This document shows, piece after piece, positions 14,278 to 21,359 of a stretch of DNA of 31,173 bases (positions within the stretch are counted from its first letter, which is position 1; the number at the start of each line of letters is the position of its first letter). The stretch is from positions 1-31,173 of the forward strand of contig JAEZWW010000027.1 of NCBI GenBank assembly GCA_023442945.1, written 5' to 3'. This DNA comes from Pseudomonadota bacterium. Its GTDB lineage: Bacteria > Pseudomonadota > Gammaproteobacteria > Burkholderiales > Burkholderiaceae_C. Under the pieces are notes generated by a model, which was given only the letters and a program-made list of their open reading frames with translations, made no database searches and was not told the DNA's origin. Position numbers and translations under genes: made by a program.

Positions 14278-14591
14278 TGGCCAACATCGGCACCTTCACC
14301 GCAGACAAAGACGGCTTCACCGGCACGCTTCGCACCCTGACGCTCAACGTCAAGGTCAAGCTGGTTCCCAACGACAAGGGGGACAGCGAGAAAGCCCCGG
14401 ACTTCCGCGTTCAGGCCGCCAGCCACGATATCGGCGCGGCGTGGAAGAAGACCAGCGAGGCCGGGCGGGACTACCTGTCCGTGACCCTCGATGACCCTTC
14501 GTTCCCGGCTCCGGTCTATGCCCGCCTGATTGAAGGCGAGGACGGCACGCACGACCTGATCTGGTCGCGCAGCAAGCCCCAAGCGGCGTGA
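14278..14591 (+). CDS. DUF736 family protein
   Basis: The 104-residue protein is a clear DUF736 member. The family start is MANIGTFTADKDGFTGTLRT, and the end has DLIWSRSKP. These small cytoplasmic proteins are very common on plasmids and ICEs of alpha- and betaproteobacteria, and their role is unknown. ATG 14278 has AAGGAG 7-8 bases upstream. A strong terminator follows at 14601-14629, so its mRNA ends there. The gene is the last backbone gene before the AT-richer methylase/ATPase insert. Confidence 0.95.
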
Positions 14592-14600
14592 CCGCCGCAG

Positions 14601-14629
14601 CGCCCCGCCCATTGCGGCGGGGCGTTTTT
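14601..14629 (+). terminator. Rho-independent terminator after DUF736
   Basis: CGCCCCGCC (14601-14609) and GGCGGGGCG (14616-14624) form a 9-base stem followed by TTTTT. The T-run overlaps the stop codon of the convergent methylase gene at 14628, which places the cargo boundary within a few bases of the backbone terminator. Confidence 0.93.
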
Positions 14630-15503
14630 AGCTCACGGCCCTAGTTTGAGGAATGGCTTCATCAGGCACTGTCAAGTTCTGACTGAAGAACATTACCTCA
14701 TTACCAACATATCGTCTTTGTGCGGTGTAGTTCAGACCATAGCTCAACGATTGGCTCATGCGATACATGGCACAAATTTCTTCCGCGTTGTCATAAGAAA
14801 CAACCCAAGGCCATTTGAACTTCTTCTGTTGAATGACTTTGGCAATGGCCGCGTGGTCATCATGCTCGTAGTAATTTCGATACAACCCCTTTCCCTTAAC
14901 GTAGTATGGGGGGTCGAGGTATATCAGAGATTGTTTTGGCAGAAAATCCGAGCAGCGATTCAGAAGGCGCAATGAATCTTCACGATACACCGATATGTCA
15001 CTCTGTCGCCGGGCGATTTCACGAATGCGTGAAGCAACAACGTCCTTCTTAAATCTAGCATCCAGCTTGTAGTTCCCGTTCTGACTCTTTCCGCCAATGA
15101 CGCCTGCCTTGAGAATTCCAGATCGATTCGTCCGATTCATGAATAAAGTCGCAAATCCTTTCTCGACTAGGCTGGCAACGCAATCTTCGCGCAAAATGGT
15201 TCGCCATCTAAACCATTCTTCAATGGTAATAGGGGTGGATTCGAGTAAATCAAGAAGCTCAGTTGAATGCTTTGTTACAGCAACCCAAAAAGCGTATACG
15301 GCAGGATCAGCATCGTTGATATGGATATGACTTGCGTGCCCATGAAAGAGTAGATCAAGTGCAACGCCTGCCCCGCCAGCGTATGGCTCCAAGTAATGCC
15401 CTCCCGTGACACCATTCGTTTCCATTATTTTTGCAATGAATGGAGCAAATGGCGCCTTCCCGCCAGGGTAGCGCAGAGGGCTATACAGTCTGTTTGAGAA
15501 CAT
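14628..15503 (-). CDS. D12-class DNA adenine N6-methyltransferase
   Basis: The 291-residue enzyme should transfer a methyl group from S-adenosylmethionine to adenine N6 in a specific DNA site. Motif X is RYPGGK (11-16), the cofactor motif I is EPYAGGAG (39-46), and the catalytic motif IV is DPPY (197-200). A target-recognition region lies at about 90-185. It contains FMNRTNRSG and differs from the GATC enzyme Dam, so specificity cannot be predicted. The start lies 2 bases after the ATPase stop, and AAAGG within the last ATPase codons acts as its ribosome binding site. The pair is therefore an operon. AT-rich codon use is unlike the ICE backbone and points to recent acquisition. It may protect host DNA from the partner nuclease. 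Confidence 0.93.
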   Translation of the reverse strand: MFSNRLYSPLRYPGGKAPFAPFIAKIMETNGVTGGHYLEPYAGGAGVALDLLFHGHASHIHINDADPAVYAFWVAVTKHSTELLDLLESTPITIEEWFRWRTILREDCVASLVEKGFATLFMNRTNRSGILKAGVIGGKSQNGNYKLDARFKKDVVASRIREIARRQSDISVYREDSLRLLNRCSDFLPKQSLIYLDPPYYVKGKGLYRNYYEHDDHAAIAKVIQQKKFKWPWVVSYDNAEEICAMYRMSQSLSYGLNYTAQRRYVGNEVMFFSQNLTVPDEAIPQTRAVS

Positions 15504-15505
15504 CG

Positions 15506-17194
15506 TTATACCTTTCTTGGCTTAACTTCCAAGGCGGCCAACTTGGTGACGTCCACAGCATACCCTATGCTCATCACACCGTGAACAGCCGTCTTGAAAT
15601 TTTCCAAGAATTCGTTAATAAGCACTGGATTGTTATCTGCCCAATGCTTCCAAGGATTGTAGGGCTTGGCTCCAGAGGTGAGCAATTTCTGAAATTCGAC
15701 ACTCTTATAAAAACGCTTAAAAACCTCTCTCGGCTTCTTGGTTCCAGTGTATGCAGCCACCCGCTCCTTCACCTCAACAGAATCCCCGTTGATTGAAAAC
15801 TCGTTCAAAACCTCGCGAGCTGCATTGGTGAAAACATCTCTTGTGAACTGCAAGTCATTTTTCCAAAATGGATGTGCGGCAGGGAGATTGTACAAGTGCT
15901 CGAATACAAGTTGGTCAGGCGGGAGATGCCCGGGCAAGAGAGTCACTGTCTTATAGCTCTTCCCTGTAACTTGAGAGCCTTGATCTGCATCCAGACAGAC
16001 GATGCTTCTTTCCGAGAACTCAGGGATTTTCTTCTGGATCAACTGAAGATAGTTGGAGCATCCGAGTGACACTTCCGACATCGGGTTTGTGAACTTCTTT
16101 ATTGGCTGCCTGTACAGCAAAGTTGCAAAAAAGTCTTCAGCCTCTTTATCTTCGAAATAGATATTGATGCGAGGCAGTGAAACTCCAGACGATGTATCGA
16201 TGGTCTTTGTGTTGATGTCTGCACTAATCTGCGCCCATGACCAGTCTTGCATCACCTGGACATTGCCATAGGTGTTGCTCAAATAAATGGTCTTGTACTT
16301 TCTTCTGAACTGGCGACTTTGCTCATATGCATACTCAATCAGAACTGGCGAATGCGAAGTCATGACAACTTGAAGATCCAAGTTCTTGCACTCGCGATCA
16401 AGCATCTTCAGTAGATTTACTTGTGCAGTCGGAAATAGCCCAGCATCAGCCTCGTCGATTAAAAGCAAACCGCCTTTATAGTCAGCATAATCTTCCTTCA
16501 GCTTTCTGAAAGACATCAAGGCCAATATGATCTGGCCTGCATTGTCCTCACCCGCCGAAACAGAGTCTTGGTCGTAGTTCTCCCCGTGCGCCACCGCAGA
16601 ACTGATTGTTCCATCAGTCCCTGTTGCAAGCGATGCGTTGCGATTGAGAAGTTCGTTCGTTAGCGCAATGAAATCTTTCTTGTGTTGCTCTAGACAATCA
16701 AAGTCGCCTAGCTTGTAGTCTCTGGCCGCGATAGGGTAAAGACGCTTCAAGCTAAGAAAAATCACCGGATGAGTAAAATTCCTGCTCGTGTTGCTGCTTC
16801 CGGCCGCTGTACTATTATTCCTAACCACAGGCCTGGGTGACTTCCCTCTTTTCATCAGCTCAAGTTTGGCGGTCGCAGCCTGATTTGTATATCCATCAAG
16901 CAAATCAATGTTCACGGACATGGAGCCGGGGACATCAAACTTTTCGGATATCCTGAAATGGTCACTGTATTGAGACTTGAACATCCCTCCTGCAATCTGC
17001 CGGAATGCAAGGGACTCATCCTTGACGTAATCTTTTTCAAAGCTAAAAATTTGCGCAGCTATGCCCAGTATCGAGGACTTTGATGTGCCATTTTTCCCGC
17101 AAACAACAGTGATGTAATCGCCGAACTCAACCGCCACATCGTTCAATGCGCGGAATTTCTCGATTGTTAGCTTTTTTAGTTGAGTCTTAGGCAT
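15506..17194 (-). CDS. OLD/Gabija-like AAA ATPase with TOPRIM nuclease domain
   Basis: The 562-residue protein has an ABC/SMC-type ATPase domain followed by a TOPRIM-like domain. The Walker A is GKNGTSKSS (33-41), with Ser38 where Gly is usual. A signature-like segment SAGEDNAGQ lies at 213-221. The Walker B is LLLIDEAD (243-250), and the switch histidine is His281 (TSHSP). The TOPRIM acidic residues appear as Glu348 (IYFEDKEAEDF) and Asp402/Asp404 (VCLDADQG). This is the layout of OLD, GajA and PARIS-type defence proteins, which sense or cut foreign DNA. The C-terminal 130 residues are unassigned. It is the first gene of the operon with the methylase. Pairing an ATPase-TOPRIM with an adenine methylase suggests a methylation-guarded defence system; that is inference. 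Confidence 0.88.
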   Translation of the reverse strand: MPKTQLKKLTIEKFRALNDVAVEFGDYITVVCGKNGTSKSSILGIAAQIFSFEKDYVKDESLAFRQIAGGMFKSQYSDHFRISEKFDVPGSMSVNIDLLDGYTNQAATAKLELMKRGKSPRPVVRNNSTAAGSSNTSRNFTHPVIFLSLKRLYPIAARDYKLGDFDCLEQHKKDFIALTNELLNRNASLATGTDGTISSAVAHGENYDQDSVSAGEDNAGQIILALMSFRKLKEDYADYKGGLLLIDEADAGLFPTAQVNLLKMLDRECKNLDLQVVMTSHSPVLIEYAYEQSRQFRRKYKTIYLSNTYGNVQVMQDWSWAQISADINTKTIDTSSGVSLPRINIYFEDKEAEDFFATLLYRQPIKKFTNPMSEVSLGCSNYLQLIQKKIPEFSERSIVCLDADQGSQVTGKSYKTVTLLPGHLPPDQLVFEHLYNLPAAHPFWKNDLQFTRDVFTNAAREVLNEFSINGDSVEVKERVAAYTGTKKPREVFKRFYKSVEFQKLLTSGAKPYNPWKHWADNNPVLINEFLENFKTAVHGVMSIGYAVDVTKLAALEVKPRKV

Positions 17195-17258
17195 GGTGTG
17201 CGGAGTTTGTTTTTAAGTCCCTTGAAGAAACCTATCTTTGGCCGGAATCATCCACAGC

Positions 17259-17564
17259 CTATTCTTTGAGTTCCTGTCGAACTAACATTAAAAGGTGATC
17301 GGCTTTCTGTTCGCTGTCGCCGGAGTACGCCAAGGTCAGCAACGTGAGCGGGTGGATCTTCATCACTTCGCACAGTTCGGCCAGCTTGTGCAAGGTCGGG
17401 CTTTTCAGGTCGCGCTCCAGGGTACTCATGTAGGTGCGGCTAGACACGTCAGAGAACGCTTCCTGGCTCAAGCCGCGCGCCTTCCTGACCGTCTTCAATG
17501 CCTTCGCCAGCGAGTAAGTTGTTGCCACCTTGGGTTCCCCACAAATACCAAGATGACACCCCAT
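17259..17564 (-). CDS. XRE-family helix-turn-helix regulator
   Basis: The 101-residue protein has a Cro/CI-type HTH at residues 20-75: LKTVRKARGLSQEAF, then SSRTYMSTLERDLKSPTLHKLAELCEVM. The C-terminal tail (LVRQELKE) is short. GC-rich codon use matches the ICE backbone, not the adjacent AT-richer genes. ATG 17564 has only AGGA nearby; a GTG start at codon 13 (before ATTYSLAKAL) would give a more typical N-terminus. It is transcribed toward the ATPase gene with a 64-base gap, so read-through or control of that operon is possible. The paired CTATAG motifs just upstream are candidate autoregulatory operators. Confidence 0.88.
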   Translation of the reverse strand: MGCHLGICGEPKVATTYSLAKALKTVRKARGLSQEAFSDVSSRTYMSTLERDLKSPTLHKLAELCEVMKIHPLTLLTLAYSGDSEQKADHLLMLVRQELKE

Positions 17565-17570
17565 TGCATC

Positions 17571-17591
17571 CTATAGAGCTACAATCTATAG
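17571..17591. promoter_or_regulatory. Paired CTATAG motifs upstream of the XRE gene
   Basis: Two CTATAG palindromes (17571-17576, 17586-17591) are centred 15 bases apart in an AT-rich stretch right before the XRE start. On the minus strand a TTGAAT box lies further upstream. This fits an operator-promoter of an autoregulated XRE repressor, but the assignment is inferred. Confidence 0.4.
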
Positions 17592-17758
17592 TGTTCATTC
17601 AATGCCTGTGCTTTTACGGAAATCCGTATCGGCGGGTTCCTGTAGAGCCACGGAACCGCATCCGTGCTTGCGCACGAAGGCGCAAATCCGGTTTCGCGGT
17701 TCTGCGCTTCGACGTGGAACCGCGTTCGTGCACCATTGGATTTGTGGGATTGCCGACC

Positions 17759-18109
17759 ATGCCGCAGCCGCTCACCACCGCCCCGGAACGCGCGCAACTG
17801 CTCGCCAACGGCGAGGCCCGCGCCGCTGGCCGGGCCATCGACCCGGTGCCCGTGGTGCGGCTGTTCACGCCGGACGCGCATGTGACCTGGCTGCTGGCCG
17901 CACTCGATCCCGCCGATGGCGACACCGCCTGGGGACTCATCGACCTGGGAATCGGGATGCCGGCGCAGGGAACCGTCAAGCTGTCCGAGCTGGCCGGCAT
18001 CGTCGGGCCGCGCCAGCAGCCCGTGATGCGCGACCTCTATTTCCGCCCCACGCGCACGCTGTCGGAATACACCCGGCTGGCCGAGCGCGACGGAGCGATC
18101 CCGGACTGA
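17759..18109 (+). CDS. DUF2958 domain protein, copy 2
   Basis: The 116-residue protein is a paralog of the one at 8531. Both share ERxxLLANG-like N-termini, PVVRLFTPDAHVTWLLAALD (here 30-49), GLIDLGIG and RDLYFRPTRTLSEY. The lengths are identical, which supports ATG 17759 as the start, although only a weak GGGAT precedes it. It lies downstream of the XRE gene in the opposite direction. The leader 17592-17758 holds inverted and repeated short blocks (GGTTCC, GGAACCGC). No activity is known for the family. Two copies in one ICE may be an old duplication that spread as the backbone was rearranged, or two genes with separate roles. Confidence 0.88.
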   Translation: MPQPLTTAPERAQLLANGEARAAGRAIDPVPVVRLFTPDAHVTWLLAALDPADGDTAWGLIDLGIGMPAQGTVKLSELAGIVGPRQQPVMRDLYFRPTRTLSEYTRLAERDGAIPD

Positions 18110-18417
18110 ATACGGCTTACTGTGACTTTTTCAGTCTGGTGTCATACCGGGTAAGTCTCAATCGGGATTCTTGCGGCGTAGCCCCACCAGTCTGACCCAA
18201 ATAGACAGGATGCTTGGCGCGGGTCGCGGCAGGCTGGCTTGTGCAGTGTCCCCGGTCGGGGCGCTGCCGCCGCAGCATTGAGACGAATACCGCAACACAT
18301 CGGAGCCAATCGGTCTTGACAGCCCCATCCGCCTTTGTAACCCATGACGTTCCGACGAGGGCGATGTAGCGCGTAGTTCTTCCGTGGCGGCGAGTCCTGT
18401 TCGCAGGAGGAGACGTC
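18110..18417. promoter_or_regulatory. 308-base intergenic leader before the DUF2285 gene
   Basis: No gene is visible. A TTGACA box (18316-18321) with a weak TAACCC about 16 bases downstream (18338-18343) could be the promoter of the following gene. AGGAGGAG precedes ATG 18418. A CCCCGGTCGGGG inverted repeat lies near 18250-18261. Confidence 0.35.
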
Positions 18418-19179
18418 ATGGTCAATCCTCATCACCTCGCGCATTGGTATCCGACTGCCGCATACCTGTATGTCTTTTGGCTGGATGCGCTCGCGCTCGC
18501 TTGGGAGTACCTGCGCAGGCATCCCGACTACCGGCTCGACTGGCTGCGCCGTCATGGCCGGCCTGAAGCAGCGCATCGCTGGGGCTTGCGCCTGCTGGAA
18601 GATCCGATGCTGGATGCGCGTGACGCGCATCCGGCCTGGCTGCCTGGTCATGCCGCCGTGGTGCAGCTCTACCCCGACGCTGATCCGCCGCAGGATGCCA
18701 CCGCCTTCGCGTTCTGGCGCATCCCCGGCCACAAGCAACTGTTCCACGACGGCAAGAAGCTGGCGCTGATCGCGCGCAGCCCAGGCCATTGCCTGCGCTT
18801 TGCGCTGGCGCCCGGCCTGGAAGACGGCATGGCCGTGGCCTATGCCCAACGGAGCGGCACTGCCGCGCCTGTGCGCGGTCATGCACGCGGCGCGACCTTC
18901 GCTGCCACCACGCCCAGGCCAACACCTTCCGCGCTGCTGGAACTGCACACCTTGCAGGCGCTCGACGCGACCCTCGCGGGCGCGTCCTTGCGCGATTTGG
19001 GCGAAGGACTGTTCGGTGCCGACGCTGTGGCCGATTGGTACAGCGACGGCGGCCTGCGCTCGAAGGTGCGCCGCCTGGTGCGGCGCGGCGATGCGCTGAT
19101 GCGCGGCGGCTATCGCCACCTAGCACAGCTTCCGCCGCTTGAGAAGGGTCGTTTTGATGTGGACGCAAAACGACCCTGA
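18418..19179 (+). CDS. DUF2285 domain protein (with DUF6499-like N-terminus)
   Basis: The 253-residue protein has an N-terminal block WYPTAAYLYVFWLDALALAW (9-28), then EYLRRHPDYRLDWL, typical of DUF6499. The C-terminal DUF2285 region (100-245) contains DGKKLALIARSPGHCLRFAL, LHTLQALDATLAGASLRDLG and a final LRSKVRRLVRRGDALMRGGYRHL. The last part looks like a helix-turn-helix with basic residues, and DNA binding or regulation is generally presumed. AGGAGG sits 7 bases before ATG 18418. Similar genes lie just upstream of alpA-like and repA genes in this ICE group, as here. The call is secure at family level; the actual role is unknown. Confidence 0.9.
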   Translation: MVNPHHLAHWYPTAAYLYVFWLDALALAWEYLRRHPDYRLDWLRRHGRPEAAHRWGLRLLEDPMLDARDAHPAWLPGHAAVVQLYPDADPPQDATAFAFWRIPGHKQLFHDGKKLALIARSPGHCLRFALAPGLEDGMAVAYAQRSGTAAPVRGHARGATFAATTPRPTPSALLELHTLQALDATLAGASLRDLGEGLFGADAVADWYSDGGLRSKVRRLVRRGDALMRGGYRHLAQLPPLEKGRFDVDAKRP

Positions 19180-19206
19180 GTAGAAGGGCCGCGTTTTCTG
19201 AGACTG

Positions 19207-19254
19207 CCTCCATCCGGTCGCGCTGTGTGGCCGGGCGCTTTCAACCGATGGAGG
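19207..19254 (+). promoter_or_regulatory. Hairpin that masks the ribosome binding site of the AlpA-like gene
   Basis: CCTCCAT (19207-19213) pairs with ATGGAGG (19248-19254). The stem continues inward with CGGT/ACCG after a one-base bulge, and GCGC/GCGC closes further in. The GGAGG Shine-Dalgarno of ATG 19263 is thus inside the stem. This suggests translational control of the regulator. Confidence 0.55.
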
Positions 19255-19262
19255 TTCACACC

Positions 19263-19544
19263 ATGCGTCCCGCTCCCTTGCGGCCTGCCGCCACTGTCTC
19301 GACCGCTGCCGCGCAGCCCCAACGCTATCTCACCAACGACGAAGCGGCCGAATACCTGCGCCTGTCGCCGCGCACGCTGGAAAAGCAGCGCGTGATCGGT
19401 GGTGGTCCGCGCTTTCGCAAGTTCGGCCGGCGCGTCATGTACGCCGTGGCCGACCTCGATGCCTGGGCCGCCGACCGCAGCTTCGAGACGACTTCCGATC
19501 CCGAATACGCCGAGCACCACTCGGCCGACAGCCGTGCGCGCTGA
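19263..19544 (+). CDS. AlpA/excisionase-like helix-turn-helix protein
   Basis: The 93-residue protein has a MerR-like winged HTH of the AlpA/Xis (HTH_17) type: YLTNDEAAEYLRLSPRTLEKQ (22-42) followed by GGGPRFRKFGRRVMYAVADLDAWA. Such proteins act as excisionases or as regulators of integrase and replication genes. ATG 19263 is preferred over the upstream in-frame start at 19227 because GGAGG lies 8 bases before it. That GGAGG is part of a hairpin (19207-19254). repA follows after 26 bases, probably in the same mRNA. It lies 13 kb from the integrase, so a role in controlling replication or transfer is as likely as excision. Confidence 0.88.
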   Translation: MRPAPLRPAATVSTAAAQPQRYLTNDEAAEYLRLSPRTLEKQRVIGGGPRFRKFGRRVMYAVADLDAWAADRSFETTSDPEYAEHHSADSRAR

Positions 19545-19570
19545 TCGGCGGTGCGCGGCAGGCCATCGCC

Positions 19571-20431
19571 ATGTCCAGCACCGCGCTGCCATCCCGGCAG
19601 CGGCCGTTGCAAGAGCGCGAACAGCTCGACCTGTTCCGCGCCTTGCCGGGCGAAGGCATGGCACCGCGCGACAGCCAGGACTTGATGGCCTTTCCCTTTT
19701 TCTCGCTGGCGAAGTCGCGGCGCACGGCGCCGATCGACTTCCGCGCCGGCAACGTCACGATCCGCGTGGAAGGCACGCAGGAGCATGGTATCGCCACCAT
19801 TTGGGATGCCGACATCTTGATTTGGGCCGCCAGTCAGATCGTGGAAGCACGCGACGCGGGCCTGCGCCCGTCGCGGCTGATGCAGGCCACGCCCTACGAG
19901 ATCCTGCGCTTCATCGGTCGCGGTACGTCGCTGCGCGACTACCAGCGCCTCAAGGCGGCCCTGGATCGGCTGCAATCGACCACGGTGGCCACGTCGATCC
20001 GCGAAACCACGGGAAGGCGGCTGCACCGCTTCTCGTGGATCAACGAATGGAAGGAGCTGGCCGATGCCAGCCGCACGCCGCTGGGCATCGAGCTGATCCT
20101 GCCGGACTGGTTCTATGGCGGCGTGCTGGATGCGGCACTGGTGCTGACCATCGACCCGGCGTATTTCCGGCTGACCGGCGGCATCGAGCGGTGGCTGTAC
20201 CGCGTGGTGAGAAAGCACGGCGGCCGACAGCCGGGCGGCTGGCAGTTCGATTTCCGACACCTGTATCGGAAATCGGGCAGCGCCACGCGCTTCTCGGACT
20301 TCGCCTACGACCTGCGCGCGCTCGTCGCGCGGCAGTCGCTGCCCGGCTATGTCCTGGGCATCGAGCGGATGCCGGACAACGAGGCCGAGCTGCTGACCTT
20401 CCGGCCCGTGCCGCACACGGCACGGGGATAA
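19571..20431 (+). CDS. repA: Replication initiator protein A (RPA family)
   Basis: The 286-residue protein fits the plasmid/ICE replication initiator A family (PF10134 type). Recognisable parts are MAFPFFSLAKSRR (41-53), the IRVEGTQEHGIATIWDADIL region, LKAALDRLQSTTVATSIRET, and FDFRHLYRKSGS near residues 227-238. It should bind iterons and start replication of the excised circular element. Just downstream are three 20-base iterons, an inverted repeat and AT-rich repeats, which fit an origin. No strong Shine-Dalgarno precedes ATG 19571, so coupling to the AlpA-like gene is likely. A palindromic GATTTCCGA/TCGGAAATC (20249-20274) lies within the gene. Confidence 0.92.
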   Translation: MSSTALPSRQRPLQEREQLDLFRALPGEGMAPRDSQDLMAFPFFSLAKSRRTAPIDFRAGNVTIRVEGTQEHGIATIWDADILIWAASQIVEARDAGLRPSRLMQATPYEILRFIGRGTSLRDYQRLKAALDRLQSTTVATSIRETTGRRLHRFSWINEWKELADASRTPLGIELILPDWFYGGVLDAALVLTIDPAYFRLTGGIERWLYRVVRKHGGRQPGGWQFDFRHLYRKSGSATRFSDFAYDLRALVARQSLPGYVLGIERMPDNEAELLTFRPVPHTARG

Positions 20432-20454
20432 CTCCGGGAGAACCTGTGGATGGA

Positions 20455-20593
20455 ATCGTGCTATCAGGAGTACGGGGTATCGTGCTATCGGGAGTACGCC
20501 TATCGTGCTATCAGGAGTACGAATCGCCCGCAAACCCAATAACGGCGCGGGTTTGCGGCCCCTCTAACTTCCCTAACTTAAATTCTCTAACTT
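20455..20593. other. Candidate replication origin with three iterons
   Basis: Three direct repeats of ATCGTGCTATCAGGAGTACG lie at 20455-20474, 20479-20498 (one mismatch) and 20502-20521, with a period of 23-24 bases. A perfect CCGCAAACCC/GGGTTTGCGG inverted repeat follows (20528-20558). Three CTAACTT repeats in an AT-rich stretch (20564, 20573, 20587) resemble an unwinding element. Location right after repA and before parA supports an oriV. Confidence 0.75.
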
Positions 20594-20648
20594 TTAGTAG
20601 AGAAACGCCGCTGCGGTGGACAACCACCACGCGGCCACCAACGGCAGA

Positions 20649-20677
20649 CAAAACCAGCCACCAGTTGGCAGGTTTTG
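20649..20677. repeat. Inverted repeat before parA
   Basis: CAAAACC (20649-20655) and GGTTTTG (20671-20677) form a small dyad, and CAGGTTTT recurs at 20694. It lies between the putative origin and parA and could be a partition-protein operator or centromere-like site. This is inferred only from position. Confidence 0.35.
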
Positions 20678-20720
20678 CAGGCAGATCAACGCCAGGTTTT
20701 CCAAGCAGGGAGGCCAGGCC

Positions 20721-21359
20721 ATGATCGTCGCTCTGCTCAACCAGAAAGGCGGCGTGGGCAAGACCACGCTCGCCACACATATCGCCGGCGAGCTGGCGAT
20801 GCGCGGTCAACACGTCGTCCTGCTGGACGCCGACCCGCAGGGTTCATCGCTGGACTGGACGCAGCGCAGAAGCCAGCAAGGCTTGCCACGGCTGTTCAGC
20901 GCCGTGGGCCTCGCACGCGAAACGCTGCATCAGGAAGCGCCGGAACTCGCCAGACGGGCCGATCACGTCGTCATCGACGGGCCGCCCAGAATCGCCGCCT
21001 TGGCGCGCTCCGCGCTGCTGGCGGCCGAGCGCGTGCTGATCCCCGTGCAGCCCAGCCCCTACGACTTGTGGGCCAGCGCCGAGATGGTCGCGCTGATCCG
21101 CGAGGCGCAGGTGTTTCGGCCTGCGCTACGCGCGGCCTTCGTCATCAATCGGCGCGTCAGCACCACCGTGATCGGGCGCGAAGCACGCCAGGCGCTCGCC
21201 GACCAGCCGCTGCCTGCGCTGCGCGCGGAAGTGCATCAGCGCATCGTGTTCGCCGACAGCGTGGCCGCTGGCCGGCTTGCACGCGAGACGGCGCCCGACA
21301 GCGCCGCCGCGCGCGAAATCACCGCGCTGGTGGACGAACTGCTGCGGTGGACGCCATGA
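20721..21359 (+). CDS. parA: ParA-type partition ATPase
   Basis: The 212-residue protein is a small ParA/MinD-like ATPase that segregates the excised element. The deviant Walker A is KGGVGKTT (9-16), Walker A' is LLDADPQGSSLDW (33-45), and Walker B is HVVIDGPP near 76-83. It lacks the extra N-terminal HTH of large ParA proteins, so it is type Ib-like. AGGGAGG lies 7 bases before ATG 20721. Its stop overlaps the next gene by 4 bases, so the two are coupled. A small partner protein fits type Ib systems, where ParA works with a small DNA-binding protein rather than a large ParB. Confidence 0.95.
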   Translation: MIVALLNQKGGVGKTTLATHIAGELAMRGQHVVLLDADPQGSSLDWTQRRSQQGLPRLFSAVGLARETLHQEAPELARRADHVVIDGPPRIAALARSALLAAERVLIPVQPSPYDLWASAEMVALIREAQVFRPALRAAFVINRRVSTTVIGREARQALADQPLPALRAEVHQRIVFADSVAAGRLARETAPDSAAAREITALVDELLRWTP

